From: Firmicutes bacterium CAG:110
GTDB lineage: Bacteria; Bacillota; Clostridia; Oscillospirales; Oscillospiraceae
Assembly (NCBI GenBank): GCA_000434635.1
Contig: HF988111.1
Coordinates: forward strand, 28,458 to 57,185
Length of the DNA stretch: 28,728 nt
Reading direction: 5' to 3'
Position numbers and translations under genes: made by a program. Shown here in pieces: positions 8,690 to 17,434 of this stretch. Position 1 is the stretch's first letter. Every line of letters begins with the position of its first letter. Under the pieces are notes generated by a model that had not been told where the DNA came from, did not search any database, and worked only from the letters and a program-made list of their open reading frames with translations.

Positions 8690-11600
8690 ATGGAACAGCT
8701 TCTGTCTCTATTGAAAACTATTCCCGAATACGCCGCCATGGTGTCCTCTCTGCAGGACGGCGAGAGCGTCGCCGTCACCGGCATCGGCCAGATCAACCGC
8801 AGTCACATGATCGCGGGGCTTTGCCGCACTCTGAATCGTCCCATGGTGGTGCTGTGTCAGGACGATCTTGCGGCGCGGCGGCTTCAGGAGGAATTGAAGG
8901 GCTTCCTTGCGGACACCGCCCCCATTCTCCCCGGCCGGGATCTGACCCTTTACGACGCCGCCGTGGTGTCCAGAAGCTGGGAGCAGAAGCGTCTGCGGCA
9001 GCTGTATGACCTTGCCGTTGGAAAAACCTCGCTGCAAATCATGACGTGGGAATCTCTCAGCCTGCGCACCATGCCGAAGGCCGCGCTTCTCGCCGCCGCC
9101 TTTTCTTTGGAGGTTGGCCGGGAATACGCCGTGGAAGACCTGATCTCCCGTCTCACCGCCGCCGGATACAACCGCTGCGGCATGGTGGAGGGACCGGGTC
9201 AGTTCGCCGTCCGTGGCGGCATTCTGGACATCTTCTCCCCCGCCGAAGACCGGCCTGTGCGGGCAGAATTCTTCGGCGACGAGCTGGACACCATGGGCTT
9301 CTTTGACCCGGCGACCCAGCGCCGCAGTGAGAACATCACCTCCGTCACCGTTCTTCCCGTGGCGGAGACTCAGCCGGGGCTTCATCCCGGCGGTGTGGAG
9401 GGGCTGTGCAAAGATATTACCTCCCTGATTTCCCGCCAGAAGCGGCGGAAAAACATCAACGAGCCGCTGATCGCCACGCTGGAAAAAGACCTGAACAAAT
9501 ACGAAAGCGGCCTGCACAATCCCGCTTCCGACCGGTATATGGCGCTGATCTATCCGGAAATGGCCACCGCCGCGGACTATATTCCGGACGGTGCCGTGGT
9601 TGCCGTCTGCGACCATGGAAACCTCCAGCGTGCCGCCCGCAGCCGCTGCGACGAGATGGGGATGCAGCTGGACAGTATGCTGCAGGCCGGTCTTGTGGCT
9701 GGCGAGCTGTGTGACTATGTGTGCCAGTGGGAGGACTTCTGCAAAACTCTCCGGAAGAAAACCGTCGTTTATTTTGACGCCTTCGGCGGCACCTCCTACC
9801 CGGAGGACTGCCCCCCAAAGCAGCTGTACCCCCTCACAGCAAAGCAGCTTCCCGGCTACGGCGGCAATCTGGACACCGCCGTCTCCGACCTGAGTCACTA
9901 TCAGAAAATGGAATTTGGCAGTCTGGTGCTTTGCGGCACCCGCCGCCGGGCGGAGCTGTTACAGCAGCTGCTTCACGAGAAGGGGCTGTCCGCATTCCAG
10001 TGCATTCCCCTGACCACTCTGCCGAAGCCCGGCCAGATCCTGCTGACAGAGGGCACGCTCCCCTTCGGCATGGAGTATCCCCTGTCCAAAATCGCTGTTC
10101 TGACGGAGGGGCAGCTGATTGCCCGGAGCGAGCCGAAGCGGAAACCCGCGAAAAAAACCGGCTCCACTAACCGCCAGAAGCTGAATTCCTTCACCGACCT
10201 GACCCCCGGCGATCTGGTGGTTCACGAGAATTACGGCATTGGCCGGTTCGTGGCCATGGAGCAGATCAAGGTGGACGGCGCGGTCAAGGACTATATCAAA
10301 ATCGCCTATCAGGGCAGCGACACCCTGTTTGTCCCCGCCACCCAGCTGGACCTGGTGAGCAAATACATCGGCGGCGGTGGGGAAGACAGCAATGTCAAGC
10401 TGAACAAAATCGGCTCCGACGCCTGGCAGAAGACAAAGGCCAAAGCCCGCAAGGCCGCCAAGGACATGGCGGGCGAACTGATCCAGCTCTACGCCGCCCG
10501 GAAGCGCCAGTCCGGCTACGCTTTCTCCGCCGACGCCCCATGGCAGAAGGAATTTGAGGACAATTTCCCCTACCCGGAGACCGACGACCAGCTTCGCTGC
10601 ATCGCGGACATCAAGCACGACATGGAGTCCCCCATCCCCATGGACCGTCTTCTCTGCGGCGACGTGGGCTTCGGTAAGACCGAGGTTGCCCTCCGCGCCG
10701 TGATGAAGGCCGTCATGGACGGCAAGCAGGTGGCGATTCTGGTTCCCACCACGGTGCTTGCCCAGCAGCATTACCAGACCGCCGTGGCGCGTTTCCGGGG
10801 CTTCCCCGTCACCATCGACGTGCTCAGCCGCTTTCGCACCCCGAAAATGCAGCAGCAGACCTTACAGAAGCTCCGCGCCGGTTCCGTTGACTTAATCATC
10901 GGGACCCATAAGCTGCTGCAAAAAACCGTCCAGTTCAAGGATTTGGGCCTGCTCATTGTGGACGAGGAGCAGCGCTTCGGCGTCAGCCATAAAGAGCGGC
11001 TGAAGGAGCTTTCCAAGGGCGTGGACGTACTGACCCTCTCCGCTACGCCCATTCCCCGGACGCTGAACATGGCGCTGTCCGGCATCCGGGACATGTCCAC
11101 CATCGAGCAGCCCCCCGCCGACCGCTATCCCGTGCAGACCTTCGTGATGGAATACAGCGAACCCATTGTGGACGACGCCATCCGCCGTGAAATCGAACGG
11201 GGCGGGCAGGTCTACTATCTGCACAACCGCACCGAAACCATCGACCAGTGCGCCGCCGCGATCAAACGCCGGATTCCGGGCATCAGCGTGGGCGTCGCCC
11301 ACGGCCAGATGGGCGAGGACGCGCTGGGAGATGTGATGCAGTCCATGGCCGAGGGCGAGATTCAGGTGCTGGTATGCACCACCATCATCGAAACCGGTCT
11401 GGACATTCCCAACGCCAACACCCTCATCATCGAAAACGCCGACCGGTTCGGTCTGAGCCAGCTGCACCAGCTCCGCGGCCGGGTGGGACGCTCCACCCGC
11501 CACGCCTATGCCTATTTCACCTACCGTCCGGAGAAGAATCTCACCGAGGTCGCCGAGAAGCGGCTATCTGCCATCCGGGACTTTGCCGAATTCGGCTCCG

Positions 11601-12205
11601 GCTTCAAAATCGCCATGCGGGACTTGGAAATCCGTGGCGCGGGCAACCTTCTGGGCGCCGAGCAGTCCGGCCACATGTCCAGCGTGGGCTACGACATGTA
11701 CCTCAAGCTGCTGGACGAGGCGGTTCTGGAGGAAAAGGGCGAAGCCCCCAAGGCGCCGGAATGCACCGCCGACCTGAACGTCACCGCCAATGTGGACAAA
11801 GACTACGTCTCCCGGGGCGAGGAACGGATGGACCTGTACCGCCGCATGGCCGCCATCCGCTCTCAGGAGGACGCCGACGATCTGCTGGACGAGATCGTCG
11901 ATCGCTACGGCGAGCCGCCCAAGGGCGTGCTGAATCTCATCGACATCGCCCTTCTCCGGGCAAAGGCTCGGCAGGTCGGCATCAAGGACATCCGTCAGAA
12001 GTCCGGAGACGTGCTGTTCACCCTGAGCAATCTGAATTTCGAAGCCGTGGGCGCGCTGTGTTCCGACCCGGATTACAAGCAGCGGGTCACTTTCCTCGCC
12101 AGCGCCAAGGAACCGACCCTCCGCTTCAAGCTCGCCAACGGCGTGGACAGCCTGAAACAGAGCAAGCTGTTTGTGGAGCACTATACCAGCTTTTTCCAGA
12201 GCTGA
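8690..12205 (+). CDS. mfd: transcription-repair coupling factor
   Basis: DNA translocase that removes RNA polymerase stalled at lesions and recruits UvrA. The 1171 residues match the family. The N-terminal UvrB-like module includes FAVRGGILDIFSPAEDRPVR. The RNA polymerase interaction domain begins near FTDLTPGDLVVHENYGIGRF. The RecG-like motor has Walker A GDVGFGKTE, the DEEQRFG box, SATPIPRTLNMALSG, and the QLHQLRGRVGRS motif VI. The C-terminal autoinhibitory TRCF domain is complete. The ATG at 8690 was chosen because TGAGGT lies eight bases upstream; an upstream in-frame start at 8660 has no ribosome site. It is last in the prs-pth-mfd cluster. A repeat element begins six bases after the stop codon. 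Confidence 0.97.
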   Translation: MEQLLSLLKTIPEYAAMVSSLQDGESVAVTGIGQINRSHMIAGLCRTLNRPMVVLCQDDLAARRLQEELKGFLADTAPILPGRDLTLYDAAVVSRSWEQKRLRQLYDLAVGKTSLQIMTWESLSLRTMPKAALLAAAFSLEVGREYAVEDLISRLTAAGYNRCGMVEGPGQFAVRGGILDIFSPAEDRPVRAEFFGDELDTMGFFDPATQRRSENITSVTVLPVAETQPGLHPGGVEGLCKDITSLISRQKRRKNINEPLIATLEKDLNKYESGLHNPASDRYMALIYPEMATAADYIPDGAVVAVCDHGNLQRAARSRCDEMGMQLDSMLQAGLVAGELCDYVCQWEDFCKTLRKKTVVYFDAFGGTSYPEDCPPKQLYPLTAKQLPGYGGNLDTAVSDLSHYQKMEFGSLVLCGTRRRAELLQQLLHEKGLSAFQCIPLTTLPKPGQILLTEGTLPFGMEYPLSKIAVLTEGQLIARSEPKRKPAKKTGSTNRQKLNSFTDLTPGDLVVHENYGIGRFVAMEQIKVDGAVKDYIKIAYQGSDTLFVPATQLDLVSKYIGGGGEDSNVKLNKIGSDAWQKTKAKARKAAKDMAGELIQLYAARKRQSGYAFSADAPWQKEFEDNFPYPETDDQLRCIADIKHDMESPIPMDRLLCGDVGFGKTEVALRAVMKAVMDGKQVAILVPTTVLAQQHYQTAVARFRGFPVTIDVLSRFRTPKMQQQTLQKLRAGSVDLIIGTHKLLQKTVQFKDLGLLIVDEEQRFGVSHKERLKELSKGVDVLTLSATPIPRTLNMALSGIRDMSTIEQPPADRYPVQTFVMEYSEPIVDDAIRREIERGGQVYYLHNRTETIDQCAAAIKRRIPGISVGVAHGQMGEDALGDVMQSMAEGEIQVLVCTTIIETGLDIPNANTLIIENADRFGLSQLHQLRGRVGRSTRHAYAYFTYRPEKNLTEVAEKRLSAIRDFAEFGSGFKIAMRDLEIRGAGNLLGAEQSGHMSSVGYDMYLKLLDEAVLEEKGEAPKAPECTADLNVTANVDKDYVSRGEERMDLYRRMAAIRSQEDADDLLDEIVDRYGEPPKGVLNLIDIALLRAKARQVGIKDIRQKSGDVLFTLSNLNFEAVGALCSDPDYKQRVTFLASAKEPTLRFKLANGVDSLKQSKLFVEHYTSFFQS

Positions 12206-12211
12206 CGTTTT

Positions 12212-12373
12212 GGGAACCTCTGAATAAATCGTCTGCGGCTGTGAGCGGATCTTTTTCGCCCACTCTTCGGTATCGAAAACGGGAAATACATACAGTATTC
12301 CGCCGTTTCCGATACCTCGATTGGACGAAAAATCTCGCGCTCACAGCTCTTGCCGATTTGTTCAGAGGTTCCC
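12212..12373 (+). repeat. MITE-like inverted-repeat element, copy 1 (162 bp)
   Basis: The element begins GGGAACCTCTGAATAAATCG and ends with its near-perfect complement (19 of 20 bases; the ending reads CGATTTGTTCAGAGGTTCCC). Inner arms also pair: GCTGTGAGCG with CGCTCACAGC, and GGTATCG with CGATACC, so the whole element can fold into one long hairpin. It matches the reverse complement of 22625-22786 with about 11 differences over 162 positions by eye, and its ends match 24707-24783. No transposase gene is present. It starts just after the mfd stop and ends just before the promoter of the first VanW gene. Short open frames inside it are not considered genes. Confidence 0.85.
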
Positions 12374-12384
12374 TTGACATTCCG

Positions 12385-12393
12385 TGTTATAAT
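12385..12393 (+). promoter_or_regulatory. extended -10 promoter of the first VanW gene
   Basis: TGTTATAAT is an extended -10 box about 40 bases upstream of the ATG at 12433. The -35 position falls inside the last bases of the adjacent repeat element. The TTGACA at 12374-12379 is only eight bases away and cannot serve as a normal -35. Confidence 0.55.
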
Positions 12394-12432
12394 AGCGTTG
12401 AATCCAACCTTCCCTCAGAAAAGGAGCAGCCT

Positions 12433-14523
12433 ATGTCTAAAGGCAAATTTTCCAACCCCCGGCCATACCGGGAAGAAGAACGTGAAATCGAAAAGAGCTT
12501 CCGCCAGCTGACCGGTCAGGAGAAGCCCGCGAAGCCGGAGGATCCCATCTTCTCCGAAGCCTCCGTCCCTGATCTGGACACCACCGACCCGGAGGCCGCC
12601 GACCTTATCACCGAGGCCGACAGCCTGTTTCCCGAAGAGAACAGTCTGTTTTCCGGAGAAGACAGCCCGGTTCCCGACGAGGAACTGGACTTTTCACTGG
12701 ACGAGAAGGAGAACCCCCCGAAGCGCGGCACTCCGTCCTTCCTTGATAAGGCTCTTTCCTTTGTGGACAACAACCAGAAGCCCGTGATGGTGGCTCTGTG
12801 CGCCGCCGCGCTGGTTCTGATCATTTCCCTGATTGCCATTTTCGTCGTCAACGTCTCCGGCGACCCCTACGGCAAAAAAATTCTGAACAATGTCACCGTC
12901 GCCGGTGTGAACGTGGGCGGGATGAGCAAGTCCGATGCCATCACCGCCGTTCGCGCTGTTACCGACCAGACCTACACGAAGCAGGCCATGGTGGTGACTC
13001 TGGGCGATACCACCTTACAGCTGTCCCCCAGCGATACCGGCGCGAAGCTGGACGTAAAGGCCGCCGTCAACGCCGCCTATGCCTACGGCAGAACCGGCAC
13101 CAAGGCCGAGCGTCAGGAAGCCTATCAGGCGTCCCTCAGGAGCAACCACATCATCGGGCTGCTGCCCTACCTGCATCTGAAGCAGGATTATATCAAGGGC
13201 GTTCTGGAGGACTACGCCGGAACCGCCGGCAGTCTGCTGACCCAGACCACCTATGCGCTGGAAGGCGACGTTCCCGATCTTGCGACGGACAAATTTGACG
13301 AAGAACATGCCCCTCAGCTGACGCTGGTCATCACAATGGGAACTCCCGGCGTGAATTTCAACGTAGATGATGTGTTCAACCAGATTCTGGACGCCTACAG
13401 CATGAACGTTTTCACCGTAAAGGCGGAGGGCGCGCAGGCCGAGGGCGAACCGGATGCCGTTGATTTGCAGAAAATTTACGACGATGTCTGCGTAGAGCCC
13501 GTGGACGCCACCGTCAATATGCAGACCTTCAAGGCCATCCCCGGCTCCTACGGCTACGAGTTTGACATGGTGCAGGCGCAGAAGCAGATCAGCGCGGCGC
13601 AGTATGGCGAGGTCGTCCGCATTCCCATGGAATATGTCGCCCCGGAAATTCTGGACGACGACGTGTTCTTCCGGGATGTTCTGGGCAGCACCAGCACGCC
13701 CCACAGTAACAACGCCAACCGCACCGCCAATCTGGAGCTGGCATGTAAGGCGCTGAACGGCGTCGTGCTGAACCCCGGCGAGACCTTCTCCTTCAACGAC
13801 ACTTTGGGCGAACGCACCACCGCAAAGGGCTACAAGTCCGCCCCGGCATATTCCGGCGACGATCTGGTGAATCAGGTTGGCGGCGGCATCTGTCAGGTCT
13901 CCTCCACGCTGTATTGCAGCACCCTGCTGGCCGATCTGGAAATTGTCTCCCGCACCAACCACGGTTTCCCCGTGAACTATATCAATTACGGCATGGACGC
14001 CACCGTCAGCTGGCGCTCTCCCGACTTCAAGTTCCGCAACAACACCAATTACCCCATTAAAATTGAGGCAAGCGTCAGCGGCGGCTATGTCAATGTGCAG
14101 ATCCTCGGCACCGACGAGAAGGACTATTACGTTGAAATGAGCTATGTCGTCTCCGAGACCTACAAGCCCGAGACGGAGTACAAGGACTTCAAGCCCGACA
14201 ACCCTGAGGGCTACAAGAACGGAGACGTGATTGAGGAAGGCACCACCGGCTATCTGGTCAAGACGTACAAGAGCAAGTACGACAAGGCCACCGGCGTGCT
14301 GATCTCCAAGGATTTTGTCGCCAATTCCCGGTACAAGACAGTGAACAAGGTGGTCGCGCGGGTCGAAGAGCCGACAGAACCTACGACCGTACCCACAACG
14401 CCGTCCACCGCCCCCTCTACCGAACCTGCCACCACACCCACGGCGCCGTCTACCACACCGCCTACCACGCCATCCACTTCCGAGCCTTCCACTACCGAAG
14501 CCTCGGAGAACGGCGGTGAATGA
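12433..14523 (+). CDS. membrane-anchored VanW family protein with Thr/Pro-rich tail
   Basis: The 696-residue protein has a highly acidic cytoplasmic N-terminus of about 115 residues, one hydrophobic segment at about 117-140 and a large outside part. The outside part contains YoaR-type putative peptidoglycan-binding repeats (for example GVNVGGMSKSDAITAVRAV) and a VanW domain around residues 415-565 with GGGICQVSSTLY. VanW is named from vancomycin-resistance clusters but its activity is unknown; this is not evidence of resistance. After a short G5-like linker the C-terminus (about 651-696) is low-complexity Thr/Pro/Ser, typical of a wall-spanning stalk, without an LPxTG signal. AAGGAG precedes the chosen ATG; the reading frame stays open far upstream but that part overlaps mfd. 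A paralogue lies at 15672-17198. Confidence 0.88.
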   Translation: MSKGKFSNPRPYREEEREIEKSFRQLTGQEKPAKPEDPIFSEASVPDLDTTDPEAADLITEADSLFPEENSLFSGEDSPVPDEELDFSLDEKENPPKRGTPSFLDKALSFVDNNQKPVMVALCAAALVLIISLIAIFVVNVSGDPYGKKILNNVTVAGVNVGGMSKSDAITAVRAVTDQTYTKQAMVVTLGDTTLQLSPSDTGAKLDVKAAVNAAYAYGRTGTKAERQEAYQASLRSNHIIGLLPYLHLKQDYIKGVLEDYAGTAGSLLTQTTYALEGDVPDLATDKFDEEHAPQLTLVITMGTPGVNFNVDDVFNQILDAYSMNVFTVKAEGAQAEGEPDAVDLQKIYDDVCVEPVDATVNMQTFKAIPGSYGYEFDMVQAQKQISAAQYGEVVRIPMEYVAPEILDDDVFFRDVLGSTSTPHSNNANRTANLELACKALNGVVLNPGETFSFNDTLGERTTAKGYKSAPAYSGDDLVNQVGGGICQVSSTLYCSTLLADLEIVSRTNHGFPVNYINYGMDATVSWRSPDFKFRNNTNYPIKIEASVSGGYVNVQILGTDEKDYYVEMSYVVSETYKPETEYKDFKPDNPEGYKNGDVIEEGTTGYLVKTYKSKYDKATGVLISKDFVANSRYKTVNKVVARVEEPTEPTTVPTTPSTAPSTEPATTPTAPSTTPPTTPSTSEPSTTEASENGGE

Positions 14524-14540
14524 GTAAGACAGTTGAATAC

Positions 14541-14584
14541 ACAAACGGCGTGACCTTCCCCGGTCACGCCGTTTGTTTCTATTC
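14541..14584 (+). terminator. terminator after the first VanW gene
   Basis: A perfect 15-base-pair stem (ACAAACGGCGTGACC, 14541-14555, with its complement at 14562-14576) has a six-base loop and is followed by TTCTATTC. It lies between convergent genes and may act on both. Confidence 0.85.
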
Positions 14585-14606
14585 AATAAAGCGGGATTTA
14601 CCGTAA

Positions 14607-15515
14607 TCAGCCGTTGGACACGGCTTTCTGCTTCCCATATTTTTCTTCCATTTCTGCCGTATGGGCGTGAAGCAGTTCCAACGCCCGCGCCTGAACGCAG
14701 GGCAGCGACCTCTGATCCGTATCCGCAAACTCACGTTTGATTCTTGCGGATGCCATTGCGTGGCTGTCGCCGGTTCTGCTTTCATCCGCTTCCGACAGGA
14801 ACTTTTGCAGCAACCCCAGATTGCCAGAATAGTGAAGCTCCACCAGTTTTGCCCGGTATTCCAGCTCTGCGGGGGTGATTCCCGGGAATTGCTTCATATC
14901 TACGGTGTGCTGGGCTTCGTGCTTCAGGAGCGAAACCAGAAACCGCTCGCTTTCAAAGTCATACGCCTGCTCGATGCAGTTGATCGTGCCGTCGGGGGAA
15001 GCCCAGCCGCCCGTACCGAACCTGCCGAAGGTCAGATAATCCATCCAGCTGCGGAACACGAAGCCCTTGAGAATGTTGACGGTGTATTCCGCCGTCCCGC
15101 CCGGCAGCTCAACCTGATAGACGGTGGGAACCGTTTCCCGCCAGACGTAGGGGCCGTAATATCCCTGTGTTTTCCCGAAAAGCGCATGATAGCCCTCCGC
15201 CTCAAACACCGCCTGAAGCCGCTCCGCCAGAAGCGCTTCCTCCGCGTCGGGCATATTCAGAAGCGCTTTCAGCCCCGCCAGCAGCTTCTCTGCGGCCTCC
15301 GCCTCCGGCAAGCCGCAGTAAAAGGTATCCCGGTAATAGATCTGATACAAGCGGAGTATCTCGTTGAGCTTGTCCGGTACGTCAAACCTGCGGTATTTGC
15401 TATTTTCAAAGATCGCCACGTATGCAGGAAGAATGTCCTTGAATTCCTCATGTTCCCGCATGTACGCGATAGCGCCTTTGATATCACCATTCATGAAAAA
15501 CTGACTGATCTCCAT
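14607..15515 (-). CDS. unknown protein with HEAQH metalloprotease-like motif
   Basis: The 302-residue protein was not assigned to a named family. The N-terminal half is helical and charged, without signal peptide or membrane segment. At residues 199-203 it has HEAQH, an HExxH zinc-binding motif, followed by Glu217/Glu219 in the region where gluzincin-type peptidases carry the third ligand. It could be a cytosolic metallopeptidase, but HExxH also occurs by chance in non-enzymes. The ATG at 15515 has GAGGAG eight bases upstream; the reading frame is open further upstream without a better start. It lies convergent to the first VanW gene and divergent from the second. Confidence 0.75.
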   Translation of the reverse strand: MEISQFFMNGDIKGAIAYMREHEEFKDILPAYVAIFENSKYRRFDVPDKLNEILRLYQIYYRDTFYCGLPEAEAAEKLLAGLKALLNMPDAEEALLAERLQAVFEAEGYHALFGKTQGYYGPYVWRETVPTVYQVELPGGTAEYTVNILKGFVFRSWMDYLTFGRFGTGGWASPDGTINCIEQAYDFESERFLVSLLKHEAQHTVDMKQFPGITPAELEYRAKLVELHYSGNLGLLQKFLSEADESRTGDSHAMASARIKREFADTDQRSLPCVQARALELLHAHTAEMEEKYGKQKAVSNG

Positions 15516-15544
15516 ATCCGCTCTCCTCTGCAACGTTTGCCCCC

Positions 15545-15573
15545 ATTCTACCATATAACGGCAGGATGCGCAA
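15545..15573 (-). promoter_or_regulatory. promoter of the HEAQH-protein gene
   Basis: On the minus strand, TTGCGC (15568-15573) and TAGAAT (15545-15550) are separated by 17 bases, about 30 bases upstream of the ATG at 15515. Confidence 0.65.
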
Positions 15574-15593
15574 GCGCCGCCCGGTTTCTGGTC

Positions 15594-15621
15594 TTGCATT
15601 TGCCGGGAAATGTAGTATAAT
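15594..15621 (+). promoter_or_regulatory. promoter of the second VanW gene
   Basis: TTGCAT at 15594-15599 and TATAAT at 15616-15621 are separated by 16 bases, about 50 bases upstream of the ATG at 15672. It is back to back with the promoter of the HEAQH-protein gene. Confidence 0.7.
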
Positions 15622-15671
15622 GAGGAAAAACGTTTCCGTTTCTGCATTGACTTTTTTCAGGAGGAAATTCC

Positions 15672-17198
15672 ATGTCAAACGGCCATTTTTCCGCGGATTC
15701 TCCGCAAAAAAGCGTATCCTCCCGCCGAATCGTCACGGTGGCTGTGATCTGCGTGCTGGTTCTGGCGCTGGCGGCGGTCGGTTTCTTTCTTGTCCGCCCC
15801 GCCCTCGACCCCTATCACTGCCGGATGGCCGACGGCGTCTCCATCGCCGGGGTGGACGTTGGCGGCATGGCCAAAGGGGAGGCCAGAAAAGCCCTTCAGG
15901 CGGCTCTGGACGAGACGCTGTACCGGGAAAACCTGACGGTGGCGCTGCCCATGGAATCCATTGCCCTCTCCCCCGCCGACACTGGCGTTCAGGTGGACGT
16001 CCGCGCCGCCGTGAACGATGCCTACCGCATGGGTCGTTCCGACGGCTCTCTCCCCGGCAACATGGATTTGCGTCCCTATCTGAGCGTAAACTCCGAATTT
16101 ATCCGCACCGCGCTGGAGGGCTATGCCAGCGAGTTTGACACAGAATTCAGCGACTCCCACTACGCCCTCACCGGCGACGCCCCCGACCTCGGCACGGAAA
16201 ACCACGACCCCAGCGCCCCCTGCCAGACGTTGGAACTGACCGTGGGCGTTCCCAAAGCGCATCTGGACGTGGACAGCGCCTGTGACCAGATTCTGAGGGC
16301 TTACAGTCAGGCCGTGGCCGCCTGCCGGGCGGGAGAATACCGCGTCACCGTGGACATCCCTGCGGAATCCGCCCCCGCGGAGCTGGACTTGGATGCCATT
16401 TACGATGAAATCTGCACCGCGCCCGTTGACGATTCCCTCGACATGACGGAATACCGGTTCGTCCCCGGCTCCTACGGCTATTCCTTCGATCTGGACGCGG
16501 CGAAAGCGGCGCTGGCGCAGGCCAGACCCGGGGAAACCATCTCCGTTCCCATGACGTTTGTGGAGCCGGAAATTCTGGGGGACGCGGTTTATTTCCGGGA
16601 TGTTCTCGGCTCCTGCGAGACGAAGCACAGCGACAATGAAAACCGCAATACCAATCTGCGCCTGCTCTGCGAAGCCCTCAACGGGGTCGTCGTTCAGCCG
16701 GGAGAAACCTTCTCCTACAACGACACGCTGGGCGAGCGCACGGCGGAAAAGGGCTACAAGCCCGCCCCCGCCTACTCCGGCAACCGCCTGACCGACGCCA
16801 TCGGCGGCGGCGTGTGTCAGGGCTCCAGCACATTGTACAACTGCGTACTGCTTGCCGATCTGGAGGTCGTCACCCGCTCCTGCCACGGCGCCACGGTGGC
16901 CTATCTTCCTCTGGGACTGGACGCCGCCGTGAACTGGGGAACCACCGATTTCCAGTTCCGCAACAATTTCCACTTCCCCGTGAAAATCGAAGCGGAAACC
17001 ACCGAAGATCTTGTGAAAATGCGGATTCTGGGTACGGATGAAAAGGATTATTACATTGAAATGACTTCCGGCTACGACGACAGCAGAGAAGACGTGATCT
17101 ACGCCGTCAGCTACAAGAACAAGTACAGCAAGGAAACCGGCGAGCTGATCAGCAAAGACCGGGAAGCTTTCTCCACCTACTACCGGAATGTCGGATAA
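15672..17198 (+). CDS. membrane-anchored VanW family protein, second copy
   Basis: The 508-residue paralogue of the protein at 12433-14523 has the same plan: a short cytoplasmic N-terminus, one membrane segment at about residues 20-40, a YoaR-type repeat (GVDVGGMAKGEARKALQAAL) and a VanW domain with GGGVCQGSSTLYNCVLLADL. It lacks the long acidic N-terminus and the Thr/Pro-rich tail of its paralogue, ending soon after the YKNKYSKETGELIS segment that both share. The start has AGGAGG ten bases upstream. The proteins probably act at the cell wall, as the surrounding ddl, murC and LCP genes suggest. The enzymatic role of VanW is unknown. Confidence 0.88.
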   Translation: MSNGHFSADSPQKSVSSRRIVTVAVICVLVLALAAVGFFLVRPALDPYHCRMADGVSIAGVDVGGMAKGEARKALQAALDETLYRENLTVALPMESIALSPADTGVQVDVRAAVNDAYRMGRSDGSLPGNMDLRPYLSVNSEFIRTALEGYASEFDTEFSDSHYALTGDAPDLGTENHDPSAPCQTLELTVGVPKAHLDVDSACDQILRAYSQAVAACRAGEYRVTVDIPAESAPAELDLDAIYDEICTAPVDDSLDMTEYRFVPGSYGYSFDLDAAKAALAQARPGETISVPMTFVEPEILGDAVYFRDVLGSCETKHSDNENRNTNLRLLCEALNGVVVQPGETFSYNDTLGERTAEKGYKPAPAYSGNRLTDAIGGGVCQGSSTLYNCVLLADLEVVTRSCHGATVAYLPLGLDAAVNWGTTDFQFRNNFHFPVKIEAETTEDLVKMRILGTDEKDYYIEMTSGYDDSREDVIYAVSYKNKYSKETGELISKDREAFSTYYRNVG

Positions 17199-17240
17199 AG
17201 GCAAACTGTCTCCCGCGGCAGTTGGTGTACCGTACGAGTC

Positions 17241-17361
17241 CCCCTTGCCTCTCCCCTTGGGAGAGGTGGCCGAGCGCAGCGAGGACGGAGAGGGTATACT
17301 AGGCTGCAATACCCTCTCAGTCACCTGCGGTGACAGCTCCCCCAAAGGGGGAGCCAAGGGG
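17241..17361. repeat. 121-bp inverted-repeat element of a second type
   Basis: The left end CCCCTTGCCTCTCCCCTTGG matches the complement of the right end (CCCCTTGGCTCCCCCTTTGG, read inwards) with a few mismatches. Inside, GAGAGGGTAT (17288-17297) pairs perfectly with ATACCCTCTC (17309-17318), and CACCTGCGGTG is a small hairpin. In one frame it reads LPLGEVAERSEDGEG, a spurious peptide commonly seen in annotations of gut Clostridia, which from general knowledge points to a widespread interspersed repeat. It sits in the gap between convergent genes, after the second VanW gene. Confidence 0.7.
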
Positions 17362-17380
17362 TCTGTACCCGCATTTTGGC

Positions 17381-17418
17381 ACGAAAAATGGAGCGTATCT
17401 GTATCGATACGCTCCATT
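17381..17418 (-). terminator. terminator of the ddl-DUF1934 operon
   Basis: A 13-base-pair stem (AATGGAGCGTATC, 17387-17399, with its complement at 17406-17418) is followed on the minus strand by a T run (CCATTTTTCG). It lies just downstream of the minus-strand gene ending at 17435. Confidence 0.85.
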
Positions 17419-17434
17419 CACTGTTGGCAGCATT

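Noticed and set aside
12374..12393. TTGACA with TATAAT as a classical promoter
   Set aside because: The spacer is only eight bases; the TATAAT works better as an extended -10.
11248..12432. An open frame running into the first VanW gene from inside mfd
   Set aside because: It is a frame shadow of mfd plus the repeat element; the true start at 12433 has a ribosome site and promoter.
12433..17198. Vancomycin-resistance operon
   Set aside because: Only VanW-domain proteins are present, with no vanHAX; ddl has the Tyr typical of D-Ala-D-Ala ligases.
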